Assembly: GCF_000517625.1 (NCBI RefSeq)
Contig: NZ_CP007055.1
Coordinates: 2,418,001 to 2,482,000 of the forward strand
DNA length: 64,000 bases
Reading direction: 5' to 3'
Source of the DNA: Halostagnicola larsenii XH-48
Lineage (GTDB): Archaea; Halobacteriota; Halobacteria; Halobacteriales; Natrialbaceae
The translations under genes and the position numbers were made by a program. The notes below the pieces were generated by a model. That model was not told where the DNA came from and did no database searches. It worked only from the letters and a program-made list of their open reading frames with translations. Positions 1-9,061 of this stretch are shown here, piece by piece (position 1 is the stretch's first letter; the number at the start of each line of letters is the position of its first letter).

Positions 1-1
1 C

Positions 2-442
2 GAGGACGGCCTCGAGATCCGCCGAGCGATCAACGACCGCCTCACGGTCGACCACCCGTTCACGGGCGAGTGCCATCCGGTCTCGCTCGTCGAATTCTAC
101 GAGGAAGGGGCGAACGTAGATCGAAATGTCGTCGTCTTCGGCGACGGGCAGGTCGACCGCTCCCCCTGTGGCACGGGGACCTGTGCGAAAATGACGCTCT
201 TGCACCGGAACGGCGCGCTCGCGGTCGACGAACCCTACACCTACGAGAGCATCATCGGAACCCGGTTTACGGGGCAGTTGCTCGAGGCCGAGCGACGCGA
301 CGGGATCACCGTCACGACGCCGGAGGTACGGGGATCAGCCCACATCACCGGCCAGCACACGTTCACGAAAGACCCAGAAGACGAGATTACGGGGCTTTCG
401 CTGACGGGAGCGGCCGACGGGATCGGGACGGAAACGCTCTGA
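2..442 (+). CDS. Proline racemase / hydroxyproline epimerase family protein (C-terminal part)
   Basis: The reading frame is open from the window edge to a TGA, so the N-terminal half of this gene lies outside. The visible part carries the family signature DRSPCGTGT, whose Cys is the second of the two catalytic cysteines of proline racemases and 4-hydroxyproline epimerases, followed by the typical ESIIGTRFTG and ITGQHTF segments. Members racemise or epimerise proline or hydroxyproline, or dehydrate trans-3-hydroxyproline; the residue that separates these activities sits at the first catalytic site, which is not in the window, so the substrate cannot be named. The gene converges on cheR. Confidence 0.9.
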   Translation, partial: EDGLEIRRAINDRLTVDHPFTGECHPVSLVEFYEEGANVDRNVVVFGDGQVDRSPCGTGTCAKMTLLHRNGALAVDEPYTYESIIGTRFTGQLLEAERRDGITVTTPEVRGSAHITGQHTFTKDPEDEITGLSLTGAADGIGTETL

Positions 443-493
443 GCGATCGAGCTGCCGAACGGATCGTCGAACGCTACTCGGTGCGGGTAGTCG

Positions 494-1306
494 TTACTCG
501 CCGCCGGGATACTGGTAGGTCTTATCGCCCGCGTTCACCGACTCGAACTCTTGGCGCATGCCGATCGGGATCGTTTCGGATTTGCCGATGACCATGTAGC
601 CGTCCTCGACGAGCGAGTCCCGGATCGTTTCGAAAATCGGCGTCTTGTGCTCGTCGTTGATGTAGATGAGAATGTTTCGACAGACGACCATATCGAAGCC
701 GGATTTCGATCGACCGTTGATCAGGTCGTGACGTTCGAACTCGACTGGTTCGCGGACCGTCTCCGCGACCTCGACGGAGTCGTCCCGTCTCGTGATGTAC
801 TGGGTCGGTCGCCCGAGAAAGTCCAGTTGGCTCGAGATGTCGTCAGTTTGTAAATCCTGATAGACACCGCCACGAGCCGTCTCGAGTGCGTCTTCGCTGA
901 TATCGGTCGCGAGGATGCTGATTCGAGATTCGTCGATTTCGCGATCGCTGTGTGCGAGCATCGACAGCGAGTAGGGCTCGCGACCGTCCGCACACGCCGC
1001 ACTCCAGATGCGGACCGACGATTTTTCGTCGGTCAGTTTCCGGAGGAGGGTCTGAATCCCCTCCCAGACGCTCGGGTTCCGAAAGAACCCGGTGACGTTG
1101 ATGCTCAGCGCGTCGAGGAGTTCCTCCTGTTCGGCTTCGTCGCGTTTCAACACCGAATAGTACTCCGCGTACGATCCGGAGTCAGTTCGGCGCATCCGCG
1201 ACGAGACGCGTCGGTCGAGGTAGCGTTCGTTGTAGTAACTCGTCGCGAAGGAGAGTTCCTCCTCGACGAACTCGAGAATCGGCTGAATAGTATCTGATGT
1301 ACTCAT
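494..1306 (-). CDS. cheR: Chemotaxis protein methyltransferase CheR
   Basis: A 270-residue protein of full family length. Residues about 1-75 are the alpha-helical N-terminal CheR domain, followed by the SAM-binding domain with IWSAACADGREPYSLSM (variant of SAGCSTGEEPYSLAM) and the later CRNILIYIN motif. It methylates glutamates on transducers using SAM, setting their adaptation state. It stands alone here, more than 40 kb from the cheF/cheC/cheY and transducer genes of the same window. TATA-like elements lie 15-50 bases upstream of the ATG. Confidence 0.95.
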   Translation of the reverse strand: MSTSDTIQPILEFVEEELSFATSYYNERYLDRRVSSRMRRTDSGSYAEYYSVLKRDEAEQEELLDALSINVTGFFRNPSVWEGIQTLLRKLTDEKSSVRIWSAACADGREPYSLSMLAHSDREIDESRISILATDISEDALETARGGVYQDLQTDDISSQLDFLGRPTQYITRRDDSVEVAETVREPVEFERHDLINGRSKSGFDMVVCRNILIYINDEHKTPIFETIRDSLVEDGYMVIGKSETIPIGMRQEFESVNAGDKTYQYPGGE

Positions 1307-1532
1307 AGCACGCGGTCCGAGATATATCGATACATGGAATCAGCGGCCTTATACGTACCGGCAGTTGGAAGTTACGGTTTTCTTAGATTTTTGTGAGTGA
1401 AAGAGGCGACGGAGCGGGGATAATCACTCAAGCGTAGCGGGGTATCACGACACAAATATCAATATCCTATCTGTTTGTCGCTAGGAGCCCCACTGGCAGT
1501 GACACTGAAATGGGTTCGCCGGGACGTACACG

Positions 1533-1787
1533 ATGAACGACATGGAACGGATCGATATCAGCGCGGGCTTTAGCATTCACGACTACCGAACGAAACTGAA
1601 ACTCCTCCACGACGACGGAGACACGCGAACGCTCGAGAACCGGGCGGAACTTGGCTGTCCCTCGTGCGGACGGGCATTCACTCGGTTATTCGTCACCGAG
1701 AACGCGACAGCGTCGTTCGACGCGCCGCCCGAGCGGCCGTTCTGTCTCGCCCGAACCGAAGCGAAACTACTGTTGTTGGCACACTGA
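1533..1787 (+). CDS. Small conserved haloarchaeal protein with CPSCG motif
   Basis: 84 residues, acidic, with the start of a zinc-binding pair (CPSCGRAF) in the middle and a second Cys in PFCLART near the end. The pattern 'short helical head, CPxCG, rigid tail with FCLART' fits small haloarchaeal proteins often annotated as flagella-cluster proteins, which would agree with the neighbouring cheR, but I recall this family only loosely. The gene is divergent from cheR; 226 bases between them hold AT-rich stretches suited to two promoters. Function unknown. Confidence 0.7.
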   Translation: MNDMERIDISAGFSIHDYRTKLKLLHDDGDTRTLENRAELGCPSCGRAFTRLFVTENATASFDAPPERPFCLARTEAKLLLLAH

Positions 1788-1830
1788 GTGCGGATACCGC
1801 CCAGCACCGGTCGACGACCGACAGCGGAGA

Positions 1831-3306
1831 CTACTCGAGCGTCTTGGGAACCCACGTTCGATTCGGATCGTCGGTTGCTTCCATCCACTCGACCAATCGC
1901 TCGCTCATCTCTCCCCGGACCTCCTCGTACGCCGGGTGCTCGATCAGGTTCTGCAGTTCCGCCGGGTCCGCCTCGAGGTCGTACAGTTCGTTCACGTCGG
2001 GACCGTTGTAGACGAACTTGTATCGGTCCGTGCGAACCATCCGCTGCGTATAGAGGCCGAACTCGTCGCCGTGGTACTGGGCGAACACCGAGTCCGGCCA
2101 CTCCGCGGGGCGGTCTCGCTCACGTCCGCGCTTGGCGTCGCTCTCGAGGAACGGAACGAGACTCCGCGCGTGAAACGAGTCGGGAACCGGAACGTCGCCG
2201 ATCTCGAGGAACGTCGCCGCCAGGTCGTGGAGCATGACCGGTTCCCGACAGACCGAGCCAGCCTCGACCACGCCCGGCCAGCGGACCTGCAGCGGAACGT
2301 GGTAGGTATCGTCGTACATCAGCGGGCCCTTGTTGAACTGCCGGTGCGAGCCCGCGAAATCGCCGTGATCCGAGGCGTGAACGACCACCGTCTCCTCGGC
2401 GAGGCCCGTCCGCTCGAGCGCCGCGAGAATCCGCTCGAGTTGGTCGTCGATCATAGTGACGAATCCCCAATACTTGGCGACGGCCTCGGCCCAAAGATCC
2501 CAGTCGAAGTCGGCGACGCCGCGATACTCGAGGTACTGTTTCTGTACCCGAGGTTTCCCGTCGTACGTTTCGGCGTAGCTCTCCGGCGGTTCGATCGCCT
2601 CGGGATCGTACATCGAGGCGTAAGGTTCGGGAACGACGTAGGGGTGGTGCGGACCGTAGAAATCGGCGCGGTGAAAGAAGGGGCGATCGCTATCGGCTTT
2701 TGCATGGGCTTCGATCGCGTCGATCGTCCGCTCCGCGAGAAACCAGGCTCGCGTCTCCTCGACATCGACCGGCGTCTTCGCGGCGACGAAAGTCCCGTCG
2801 CTTCCGTCGCGCGGAGCGTCGCCGGTGTAGACTGCCTCCTCGAATTCGACGTCGCCGACGGGAACGCCGCGCTCGTCGCGGTACTCGCGAAACGCTTCGT
2901 CGATGTCGTCGTGGTGCTTATCGCTGCCACCGAGATACGAGAACCCGAAGTCCTCGGGGGTCTGCTCGCGGCCGACGTGCCACTTTCCGGTGTACGTTAG
3001 CTCGTAGCCCGAATCCGCGAGCAGTTCCGAAAACGTCGGGAGTTCCGGCGGGAGATCCTGCTGGATCGCATCGGCTTCGTGGCAGTTGTTGAGCATGCCG
3101 TGGCCGTGGGGAAACAGTCCGGTCAGCAGCGACGCGCGAGCGCTCGAGCAGATGCTGATCGGCGTGAACGCCCGCTCGAAGCGCATCCCCTCGCTCGAGA
3201 GTCGGTCCATCGTCGGGGTCTCGACCGGAGGCCCGTCGGGTGCGCTGCAGTCGTAGCGCTCCTGGTCGGTGAGGACGAGCAAGACGTTGGACGGTGTGTC
3301 TGCCAT
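1831..3306 (-). CDS. Sulfatase family (alkaline-phosphatase superfamily) hydrolase
   Basis: 491 residues, usual arylsulfatase length. The N-terminus has the metal site (VLTDQERYD), then ICSSARASLLTG at residues 52-63, matching the sulfatase signature C-x-[PA]-x-R-x(3)-[LM]-T-G with Cys53 as the residue normally converted to formylglycine, but Ser replaces the Pro/Ala. YTGKWHVG and HASDHGDFAGSH provide the remaining catalytic Lys, His and metal ligands. Expected to cut sulfate esters; the substrate is unknown. No signal peptide is visible, so it is probably cytoplasmic. No formylglycine-generating enzyme is in the window. A TATA-like GTTAACTA lies about 25 bases upstream. Confidence 0.9.
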   Translation of the reverse strand: MADTPSNVLLVLTDQERYDCSAPDGPPVETPTMDRLSSEGMRFERAFTPISICSSARASLLTGLFPHGHGMLNNCHEADAIQQDLPPELPTFSELLADSGYELTYTGKWHVGREQTPEDFGFSYLGGSDKHHDDIDEAFREYRDERGVPVGDVEFEEAVYTGDAPRDGSDGTFVAAKTPVDVEETRAWFLAERTIDAIEAHAKADSDRPFFHRADFYGPHHPYVVPEPYASMYDPEAIEPPESYAETYDGKPRVQKQYLEYRGVADFDWDLWAEAVAKYWGFVTMIDDQLERILAALERTGLAEETVVVHASDHGDFAGSHRQFNKGPLMYDDTYHVPLQVRWPGVVEAGSVCREPVMLHDLAATFLEIGDVPVPDSFHARSLVPFLESDAKRGRERDRPAEWPDSVFAQYHGDEFGLYTQRMVRTDRYKFVYNGPDVNELYDLEADPAELQNLIEHPAYEEVRGEMSERLVEWMEATDDPNRTWVPKTLE

Positions 3307-3444
3307 CGGGACGGCTACACCGGGCGGCTAGTTAACGGTTACACCAGTGAGAAAGAGTGGATATCGAAACTCTCATGTGCCCGAATCTGACCAGCGTGAT
3401 TCAATTCAAAAACCTCCCACTCGTCCGAGTCGACAGATTCGTCG

Positions 3445-4749
3445 TTAGGAAAAGTCCTCGGCGGTCGGCCGCTCCGCGTCGCCGGGGAACTCGTCGACCG
3501 GGGCCTGCACCTGATCGCCCGAGTCCATATCCTTGATCGTCACCTCGTCGTTCGCCAGATCCTGCTCGCCGACGATCACGGTCGTCTCGGCGTTGATCGA
3601 GTCTGCGTAGTTGAGCTGTGCGCCAAAGGAACGGCCGGCGATGTCGGTTTCGACGACGTGGCCGCGCTCGCGGAGCGCGCGGGTGATCCGCGCGGCTTCC
3701 GATCGCGTGTCGCCGACCTGCAGGACGTAGTAGTCCGTCCGCACCGCCTCCTCGGGCCAGACGTCCGCCCGCTGTAAGAGCAGCGACAGGGTCGCGTGCC
3801 CCGGCGCGACGCCCACCGCGGGCGTCGGCTGGCCGCCGAACTGCTCGATGAGGTCGTCGTAGCGACCGCCACCGAAGATCGACCGCGAGACCTCGCCAGC
3901 GGAATCGAAGCACTCGAAGACGATCCCCGTGTAGTAATCGAGCCCGCGAGCGGTCTCGAGCGAGATCGTACAGTACTCCCGGACGCCGAAGTCCTCCGCG
4001 GCCTCGAGTACGTTCTGGAGGTTTTCGACCGCCTCGGTGACGCGCTCGGTGCCGGCGAACTCCTCGATTGCCTCGAGATCGCCCGCCGCGATCAGATCAT
4101 CGAACACCTCGGCCTGCTCGACCGTGAGCCCGGCGCCGACGAGCAGGTCGTGATACTCGGCCTGGGAAATTTTGTCGGACTTGTCAACGGCGCGGATCGC
4201 CGCCTCCGTGTCGATATCGGCGTCGTAGGTCTCGAGGACGCCCCCGAGGATGTCGCGGTGGGAGATGCGAAAGTCGAAGTCGGCCGACTCGAGCCCGAGA
4301 CCCGTCATCGCGTCCGCGGCCCACGCCAGAATCTCGGCGTCGGCTTCGGGTTCGCTCGAGCCGAAGATGTCGACGTTCGTCTGGTAGAACTCGCGCTGGC
4401 GGCCCTGCTGGACCTGCTCGTAGCGCCAGAACGGCCGCGTCGAGAACCACTTGATCGGCTTCGAGAGCTCCTGTTGCTTGGCGACGACCATCCGCGCAAC
4501 GGTCGGCGTCAGCTCCGGCGTGAGCGTGACGTGGCGACCGCCCTGATCCTCGAAGGCGTACAGTTCGTCGACGATGTCGTCGCCGCTTTTGTCCGTCCAC
4601 ATCGCCGCCCGCTCGAGCGCCGGCGTTTCGATCTCGCGAAAGCCGTACTGGCGGGCCGTCTCCTCGATGGTGTCGATGGTCCGCCGTCTGGCAGCCATCT
4701 CGTCGGGATAGACGTCACGAAAACCCTTGATCCGGTCGTACATGACCAC
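3445..4749 (-). CDS. hisS: Histidyl-tRNA synthetase
   Basis: 434 residues, the normal size. Class II catalytic core with motif 2 region FWRYEQVQQGRQREF, the histidine-specific motifs ARGLDYYTGIVFECF and SIFGGGRYDDLIEQFGG, and a C-terminal anticodon-binding domain (about residues 330-425). It charges tRNA-His. The ATG chosen begins VMYDRIKGFRDVYP, where homologues start. It follows the PP-loop ATPase gene by 74 bases on the same strand and may be co-transcribed with it. Confidence 0.97.
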   Translation of the reverse strand: MVMYDRIKGFRDVYPDEMAARRRTIDTIEETARQYGFREIETPALERAAMWTDKSGDDIVDELYAFEDQGGRHVTLTPELTPTVARMVVAKQQELSKPIKWFSTRPFWRYEQVQQGRQREFYQTNVDIFGSSEPEADAEILAWAADAMTGLGLESADFDFRISHRDILGGVLETYDADIDTEAAIRAVDKSDKISQAEYHDLLVGAGLTVEQAEVFDDLIAAGDLEAIEEFAGTERVTEAVENLQNVLEAAEDFGVREYCTISLETARGLDYYTGIVFECFDSAGEVSRSIFGGGRYDDLIEQFGGQPTPAVGVAPGHATLSLLLQRADVWPEEAVRTDYYVLQVGDTRSEAARITRALRERGHVVETDIAGRSFGAQLNYADSINAETTVIVGEQDLANDEVTIKDMDSGDQVQAPVDEFPGDAERPTAEDFS

Positions 4750-4823
4750 CCGTTCGAGCAGCGCGAACTTCTAACCTTTCGTTCGCGGACGGGTCGCACC
4801 GTACCGGTTCGGAACACGCTCCG

Positions 4824-5414
4824 TCACCGAAGATCGGTCACGTGCGTCTGCTCGTGATCGGGAAAACACTCGTCGATCGCCGCCTCGCCGTCCGCTTCGA
4901 CGAGAAGCGCCCTGAGTTCGGCCTCGTAATCCGCCCGCGTGATCTCCTCGCTCGGGCCGACAGTCACGTCGAACGTGTCCTCGACGATCCGGTCGACGGC
5001 TGTCCGGCCGAACCCCGAGAGGGGTGCGATGTAGTCGATCCCGTGGCGATCCTCGAGGCTCTGGGCCTGCGCACGCGATACCGTCGGGACTCGGTCGTCC
5101 CGGCGCGTGCCGTCGGCGACCGCGTCGTACCCTTCCTCGGCCGCCCGCTCTAAGGCGTGCTGGTGGACGAGCTGAATGCCGTTGCGTGGAAAGCCGTCCT
5201 CGCGGATTCGGTCGACGGCCTCCTCGGCGACGCCCGGATCGAGCTGGAGGCGCTCGAACGGAAAGTCCGTCGCCCGAGCGGTCGCTCGAGCGTGTTTCCA
5301 GTCGTCGGTGATGCCGAAATGCGCCGTCAATAGCGTGACATCGTAAAACCGCTCGAGGAGGACGGCAGCGAGCGTCGAGTCTTTGCCGCCGCTGTAGAGG
5401 ACTCCGAGCCGCAT
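4824..5414 (-). CDS. PP-loop ATP pyrophosphatase-family protein
   Basis: 196 residues beginning [17 protein letters not shown], with the SGGKDS PP-loop that binds ATP in enzymes adenylating tRNA, diphthine or small molecules. Further conserved blocks include HQHALERAAEEGYDAVADGTRRDDR and PLSGFGRT. The family occurs across archaea without an assigned substrate, although its position between ribosomal/PDCD5 genes and hisS suggests tRNA or translation work (inference). The start codon shares one base with the stop of the PDCD5-like gene (TGATG), so the longer in-frame upstream extension is rejected. Confidence 0.85.
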   Translation of the reverse strand: MRLGVLYSGGKDSTLAAVLLERFYDVTLLTAHFGITDDWKHARATARATDFPFERLQLDPGVAEEAVDRIREDGFPRNGIQLVHQHALERAAEEGYDAVADGTRRDDRVPTVSRAQAQSLEDRHGIDYIAPLSGFGRTAVDRIVEDTFDVTVGPSEEITRADYEAELRALLVEADGEAAIDECFPDHEQTHVTDLR

Positions 5415-5764
5415 CAGCGCCGCTTGATGTCGAAGCTTTTCTTCTCGGGCTTTAGTTCCTTGAGCAGTTGCTTCATCTTGTCGTCGTCGATCTTGCCCTG
5501 AATGCGCCCGCTCTGGGCGAGTGCGACGACCTGTCGTTCGACCTGTTCGCCGAACTGCTCTTTGCTCATCTTGACGGTGTTGAGCCGCTGTCGGGCCTCG
5601 TCGGTCAGGTGCTGGCGGAGCAGGGCCTGTTTTTGCGCGTCGGCCTGCTGTTTTGCGGCCTCCTGTGCCTGGTCGTCGCCCTGGTTTTCCGCACGATTCT
5701 GTAGCTCCTCCATCTTCTGCTTTCGCAGTTCTTCGATATCGTCCTCTGAAGGCGTGCCACTCAT
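5414..5764 (-). CDS. PDCD5-like DNA-binding protein
   Basis: 116 residues, highly charged, helical, starting [20 protein letters not shown] and containing the Gln/Ala-rich helix and the [12 protein letters not shown]... LLKEL core of the archaeal/eukaryotic PDCD5 (TFAR19) family. Archaeal members are small nucleic-acid-binding proteins. It is followed directly by the PP-loop gene with a one-base overlap and preceded by rps19e, a linkage common in archaea. Confidence 0.93.
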   Translation of the reverse strand: MSGTPSEDDIEELRKQKMEELQNRAENQGDDQAQEAAKQQADAQKQALLRQHLTDEARQRLNTVKMSKEQFGEQVERQVVALAQSGRIQGKIDDDKMKQLLKELKPEKKSFDIKRR

Positions 5765-5917
5765 ACACTCGTGTATTCCCGCAGTGGGGAAAATGATTAC
5801 GGACCGGCCCGATCAGCGCAACCGCTCTCCGGGGGAATCGGTTCGAAAACGAATCGGTCGATACGTTCGCGTCTCCCGTTTCGCACTCGTCAACAGGGCC
5901 TCACGAAGCAGCGACGT

Positions 5918-6373
5918 CTACGCGTAACGCTCGAGTTCCGGACGGTCGAGGTCCTCGAGGACCTCACCGGCGGTTTCGTCGAGGAAACTCCGCCCGTCGG
6001 CGGTGATTCGGCGTCCCTGACCCTCCGCGGTCTCGACGAGGTCTTCGTCCTCGAGTTGCTGGAGGATGGTTCGGATCACGTTTCGCGAGCCGTCCGTTCG
6101 CTTGTCGGCGGACACCTGATAGCGGTTCGAACCGCCCTTCGCGCCACCGTACTCGGTCGAGAGACGTTCGACACCGACCGGGCCGGTATCGGCGACCTTG
6201 CGGAGCAGACTGGCAGCGCGGACTGCCCAGAAGTCGTCCTGTTCGGGCGGCAGGTCGCGGCTCGCGCCGGTTTTCGTGAATTGTGCCCAGTCGGGTTCGT
6301 CGAGTCGGTCCTCGAGGTCCTCGGCGAGCGCCTGAATCAGCGCGTCCGCCGGAACGTCGTACATCGTAGCCAT
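5918..6373 (-). CDS. rps19e: 30S ribosomal protein S19e
   Basis: 151 residues beginning MATMYDVPADALIQALAEDL, with the S19e signature region DDFWAVRAASLLRKVADTGPVGVERLSTEYGG and the winged-helix C-terminus. It is a small-subunit protein shared by archaea and eukaryotes. The start is fixed by homology and by a TATA-like TTAAATG about 25 bases upstream, which implies a leaderless transcript; the longer open frame upstream is spurious. Heads a leftward block with the PDCD5-like gene, divergent from thiL. Confidence 0.96.
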   Translation of the reverse strand: MATMYDVPADALIQALAEDLEDRLDEPDWAQFTKTGASRDLPPEQDDFWAVRAASLLRKVADTGPVGVERLSTEYGGAKGGSNRYQVSADKRTDGSRNVIRTILQQLEDEDLVETAEGQGRRITADGRSFLDETAGEVLEDLDRPELERYA

Positions 6374-6506
6374 TGGCGTTTGGTTCCCTTCCGCGGCATT
6401 TAAGACCATCGTTGTGGCCGTCGTCGGTGATCGTGAGCCGTCGTGGCACACCACGAGCGACGGCTCACGCCGGACGGTTTTTCGCACTCGAGTCGAAAGG
6501 GAGGGC

Positions 6507-7436
6507 ATGGACGAACGCGCCGCGCTGGCAGTGCTCGAGGACGAACTCGGGCCGGTCGGAGACGACGCCGCCGTCGTCTCCGACCTCGTCGTGACGACGG
6601 ACATGCTCCACGAGACGACCGACTTCCCGCCGGGAACGACCCGATACACCGCTGGCTGGCGAGCCGTCGGCGCGTCGCTCTCTGACGTCGCCGCGATGGG
6701 CGGGCGGGCGACCGCCGCCGTCGCGGCCTACGCCGCGCCCGAATTCGACGAGTCGGAGCTACTGGCGTTCGTTCGCGGTGCGAGCGACGTCTGCGACCTC
6801 GTCGGTGCGGAGTACGTCGGCGGCGACCTCGACGGCCACGAGGAGTTTACGGTAGCGACGACGGCGTTCGGGACGACGGATGCGCCCGTCCGCCGGAGCG
6901 GTGCCGAGCCCGGTGACCTCATCTGCGTCACCGGGACGCTCGGACGCAGCGCGGCCGCGCTCGAGCTATTCGAACGCGCAGACTCGAGCGAACGCCAGTC
7001 AGGTAGCGCTCAAACGGACACGAGCGATCGAGAGGCGGACCTCGAGCGCGCGAACGAACTGTTTCGATTCGAGCCGCGGGTCGACGCCGGACGGACGCTC
7101 GCGCCCCACGCGACCGCGATGATGGACTCAAGCGACGGGCTCGCCCGCTCACTCTACCAGCTCGCCGAGGCGTCGGAGTGCGGATTCGCCGTCGATTCCT
7201 CGGCGATTCCGATCGACGACGCCGTCTTCGACACGGCCGAGACGGACGAGGCGGCGCTCGAGCGGGCGATCACGTTCGGCGAGGACTTCGAACTCGTCGT
7301 GACGATTCCCGAAGCGGCGCTCGAGTCGGCCGAGGCCGCGACGACGGTGGCTCTCACGCCGATCGGAACCGTCGTCGACGACGGTATCACCATGGACGGA
7401 GAGCCGCTTCCGGATCGTGGGTACACGCACGGCTAG
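6507..7436 (+). CDS. thiL: Thiamine-monophosphate kinase
   Basis: 309 residues. PurM-type ATP-binding fold with GDDAAVV near residue 20, DMLHETTDF, AAMGGRATAAV, a GGDLDG motif and MMDSSDGLARSL in the second half. Phosphorylates thiamine monophosphate to the pyrophosphate cofactor. The ATG at MDERAALAVLEDELG matches the family start; an earlier in-frame ATG lies inside the divergent promoter region. A GGGAGG purine stretch precedes the start. Residues about 160-185 form a Ser/Asp/Glu-rich insertion typical of halophilic adaptation. Confidence 0.95.
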   Translation: MDERAALAVLEDELGPVGDDAAVVSDLVVTTDMLHETTDFPPGTTRYTAGWRAVGASLSDVAAMGGRATAAVAAYAAPEFDESELLAFVRGASDVCDLVGAEYVGGDLDGHEEFTVATTAFGTTDAPVRRSGAEPGDLICVTGTLGRSAAALELFERADSSERQSGSAQTDTSDREADLERANELFRFEPRVDAGRTLAPHATAMMDSSDGLARSLYQLAEASECGFAVDSSAIPIDDAVFDTAETDEAALERAITFGEDFELVVTIPEAALESAEAATTVALTPIGTVVDDGITMDGEPLPDRGYTHG

Positions 7437-7477
7437 GCTCAGAAGAGGGCCTGATACGATTTTCTGGAACCGAACGA

Positions 7478-8650
7478 TCAGCCGACGACCGTGACCGGAA
7501 CCGGCGTGAAACAGAGGAGTCCGATCCCGAACGTCGCCACTCCGAGCGCGAAGCGTTTGGGATCGAGCGGTTCGTCGTGGACGGGACGGGCGGGTCCGGC
7601 GGTCGCGACGAAGATGGTGATCACTCCCCAGAAACACCAGATGAGGACAGTGTTGAGGCTGTGGTCGCCGACGTAGTAGAGGTAGCCCGCGAGCGCGAAC
7701 AGCGCGCCGGGGACGATGGCTGCGATCGTTCGCTGGAAGGATCCCGCCATCGAGCGTAGAATGTGTCCGCCGTCGAGTTGCCCGACCGGGATGAGATTCA
7801 AGAACGTGACGAACAGCCCGACCCAGCCGCCGATAACGACCGGATTCACGTCCCTCGCGGGATCGTTCCGGTACAGTGGCTGGTCGAACGCCGACGCGAG
7901 AAACTCGAGCAACGGCGGGTAGCCGAGCCGGAGTTCGACCGTGTTCGGGTCGGTGAGGAGCTGGTCGGGGACGGCAACAGGCGGCAGGTGCAGACCGACA
8001 CTGATCACGCCGACCGTCGCGACGAGTCCCGCCAGCGGCCCTGCAGCGCCGATATCGAACAGCGCCTTGCGGTCCGGCATTCGACCTTTCATCTTGATGA
8101 CCGCACCCATCGTCCCGATGAGCGTCGGAATGGGGATGAAATAGGGGAGCGAGGCGCTGACTCTGTGGTACCGGCTCATCAGATAGTGTCCCATCTCGTG
8201 AACGCCGAGGACGCCGAGGATAGCCGCGGTAAACGGCCAGGCTTGCCAGATCTCCGCCGGGTTCGAAAACGGATCGGTATAGTACCACATCGAGCCGGCA
8301 AACAGCGTCGAGACGACCGTCGCAACGAACAGGAGGATGTTCGTCCAGGGAATTCCACGAACGCCGAGGCGGGTCGGTTCGGCGACGATGACGTACCGTC
8401 CGTCGCGAACCGTCAACCGTGCCTCGTAACCGGATTCTCGAAAGACCGACCACAGTTCGCGCATCATCGATTCGGGCGAAACCAGCGGCGTCCCGACGTA
8501 CAGAAGTGTCTCGTCCTCCCGTCGCGTTTCGGAAACGACGAACGTCGACTCGATCCGCTCGAGGGAGGGACCGTCATCGGGCGGGTCGACATCGTTGTTC
8601 ACAGAGGAATACCAGTGTCGTCCGACGGCGGACGAATCCGGGCCGTCCAT
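7478..8650 (-). CDS. Site-2 protease (M50) family membrane metalloprotease
   Basis: 390 residues with about six to seven membrane segments. Zinc site HEMGH (H151, E152, H155) in one helix and the third ligand in NLIPVGQLDGGH (Asp about 293). The first 100 residues are a soluble acidic domain. Family members cleave substrates inside the membrane, often to release regulators; the target here is unknown. The ATG beginning MDGPDSSAVG is chosen because a TTTATA box sits 25 bases upstream, giving a leaderless start, so the 27-residue extension is rejected. Converges with thiL. Confidence 0.92.
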   Translation of the reverse strand: MDGPDSSAVGRHWYSSVNNDVDPPDDGPSLERIESTFVVSETRREDETLLYVGTPLVSPESMMRELWSVFRESGYEARLTVRDGRYVIVAEPTRLGVRGIPWTNILLFVATVVSTLFAGSMWYYTDPFSNPAEIWQAWPFTAAILGVLGVHEMGHYLMSRYHRVSASLPYFIPIPTLIGTMGAVIKMKGRMPDRKALFDIGAAGPLAGLVATVGVISVGLHLPPVAVPDQLLTDPNTVELRLGYPPLLEFLASAFDQPLYRNDPARDVNPVVIGGWVGLFVTFLNLIPVGQLDGGHILRSMAGSFQRTIAAIVPGALFALAGYLYYVGDHSLNTVLIWCFWGVITIFVATAGPARPVHDEPLDPKRFALGVATFGIGLLCFTPVPVTVVG

Positions 8651-8674
8651 CACCGGTGGTTCACCCTCGGTTCG

Positions 8675-8680
8675 TATAAA
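8675..8680 (-). promoter_or_regulatory. TATA box of the M50 protease gene
   Basis: TTTATA read on the minus strand, 25 bases before the ATG of the protease gene. The distance is what a leaderless haloarchaeal mRNA needs and decides the start codon. Confidence 0.7.
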
Positions 8681-8821
8681 TGGACTGCCGGACGACAGGC
8701 ACTGATTATCGGCTGGGTGAGATCGGAACAAAATCGAGGCAGGATATGTCGGGCGCCGTCGCGGCCGCCGACACGAACAGGGGTGAACAACGTGTGAGAG
8801 GGGGTGTGTGTTATATCGGAG

Positions 8822-9061
8822 TTACGCGGGTGCGACGCGCCAGGTGGTCGCGCTCGTGTAGGACCACTTCTCGACCTCGAGATCAGTCGCAGATTCCGAG
8901 AGTTTGACCATTAGCGCGCCGATCTCTTTGGGGGACATACCGACATCATCAGCGATGAACTTTCCTTTGAAGTACAGTTCGCCGTCTTTTGCGCGATTGC
9001 GCAGGTAATTTTTCAGGCGACGTTCCTTGCTTTCCGTGGAGGATTGGGCTGTAGTGCTCAT
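8822..9061 (-). CDS. Small conserved haloarchaeal protein (DUF7123-like), winged-helix-like
   Basis: 79 residues beginning MSTTAQSSTESKERRLKNYL and ending SYTSATTWRVAPA. Very conserved in haloarchaea in my memory (DUF7123). The segment FIADDVGMSPKEIGALMVKL looks like a helix-turn-helix, and the closing part could form a wing, so DNA or RNA binding is plausible but not shown. The start is set by homology; a TTTATAAC box lies about 30 bases upstream. The longer upstream frame runs through AT-rich non-coding DNA. Confidence 0.85.
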   Translation of the reverse strand: MSTTAQSSTESKERRLKNYLRNRAKDGELYFKGKFIADDVGMSPKEIGALMVKLSESATDLEVEKWSYTSATTWRVAPA

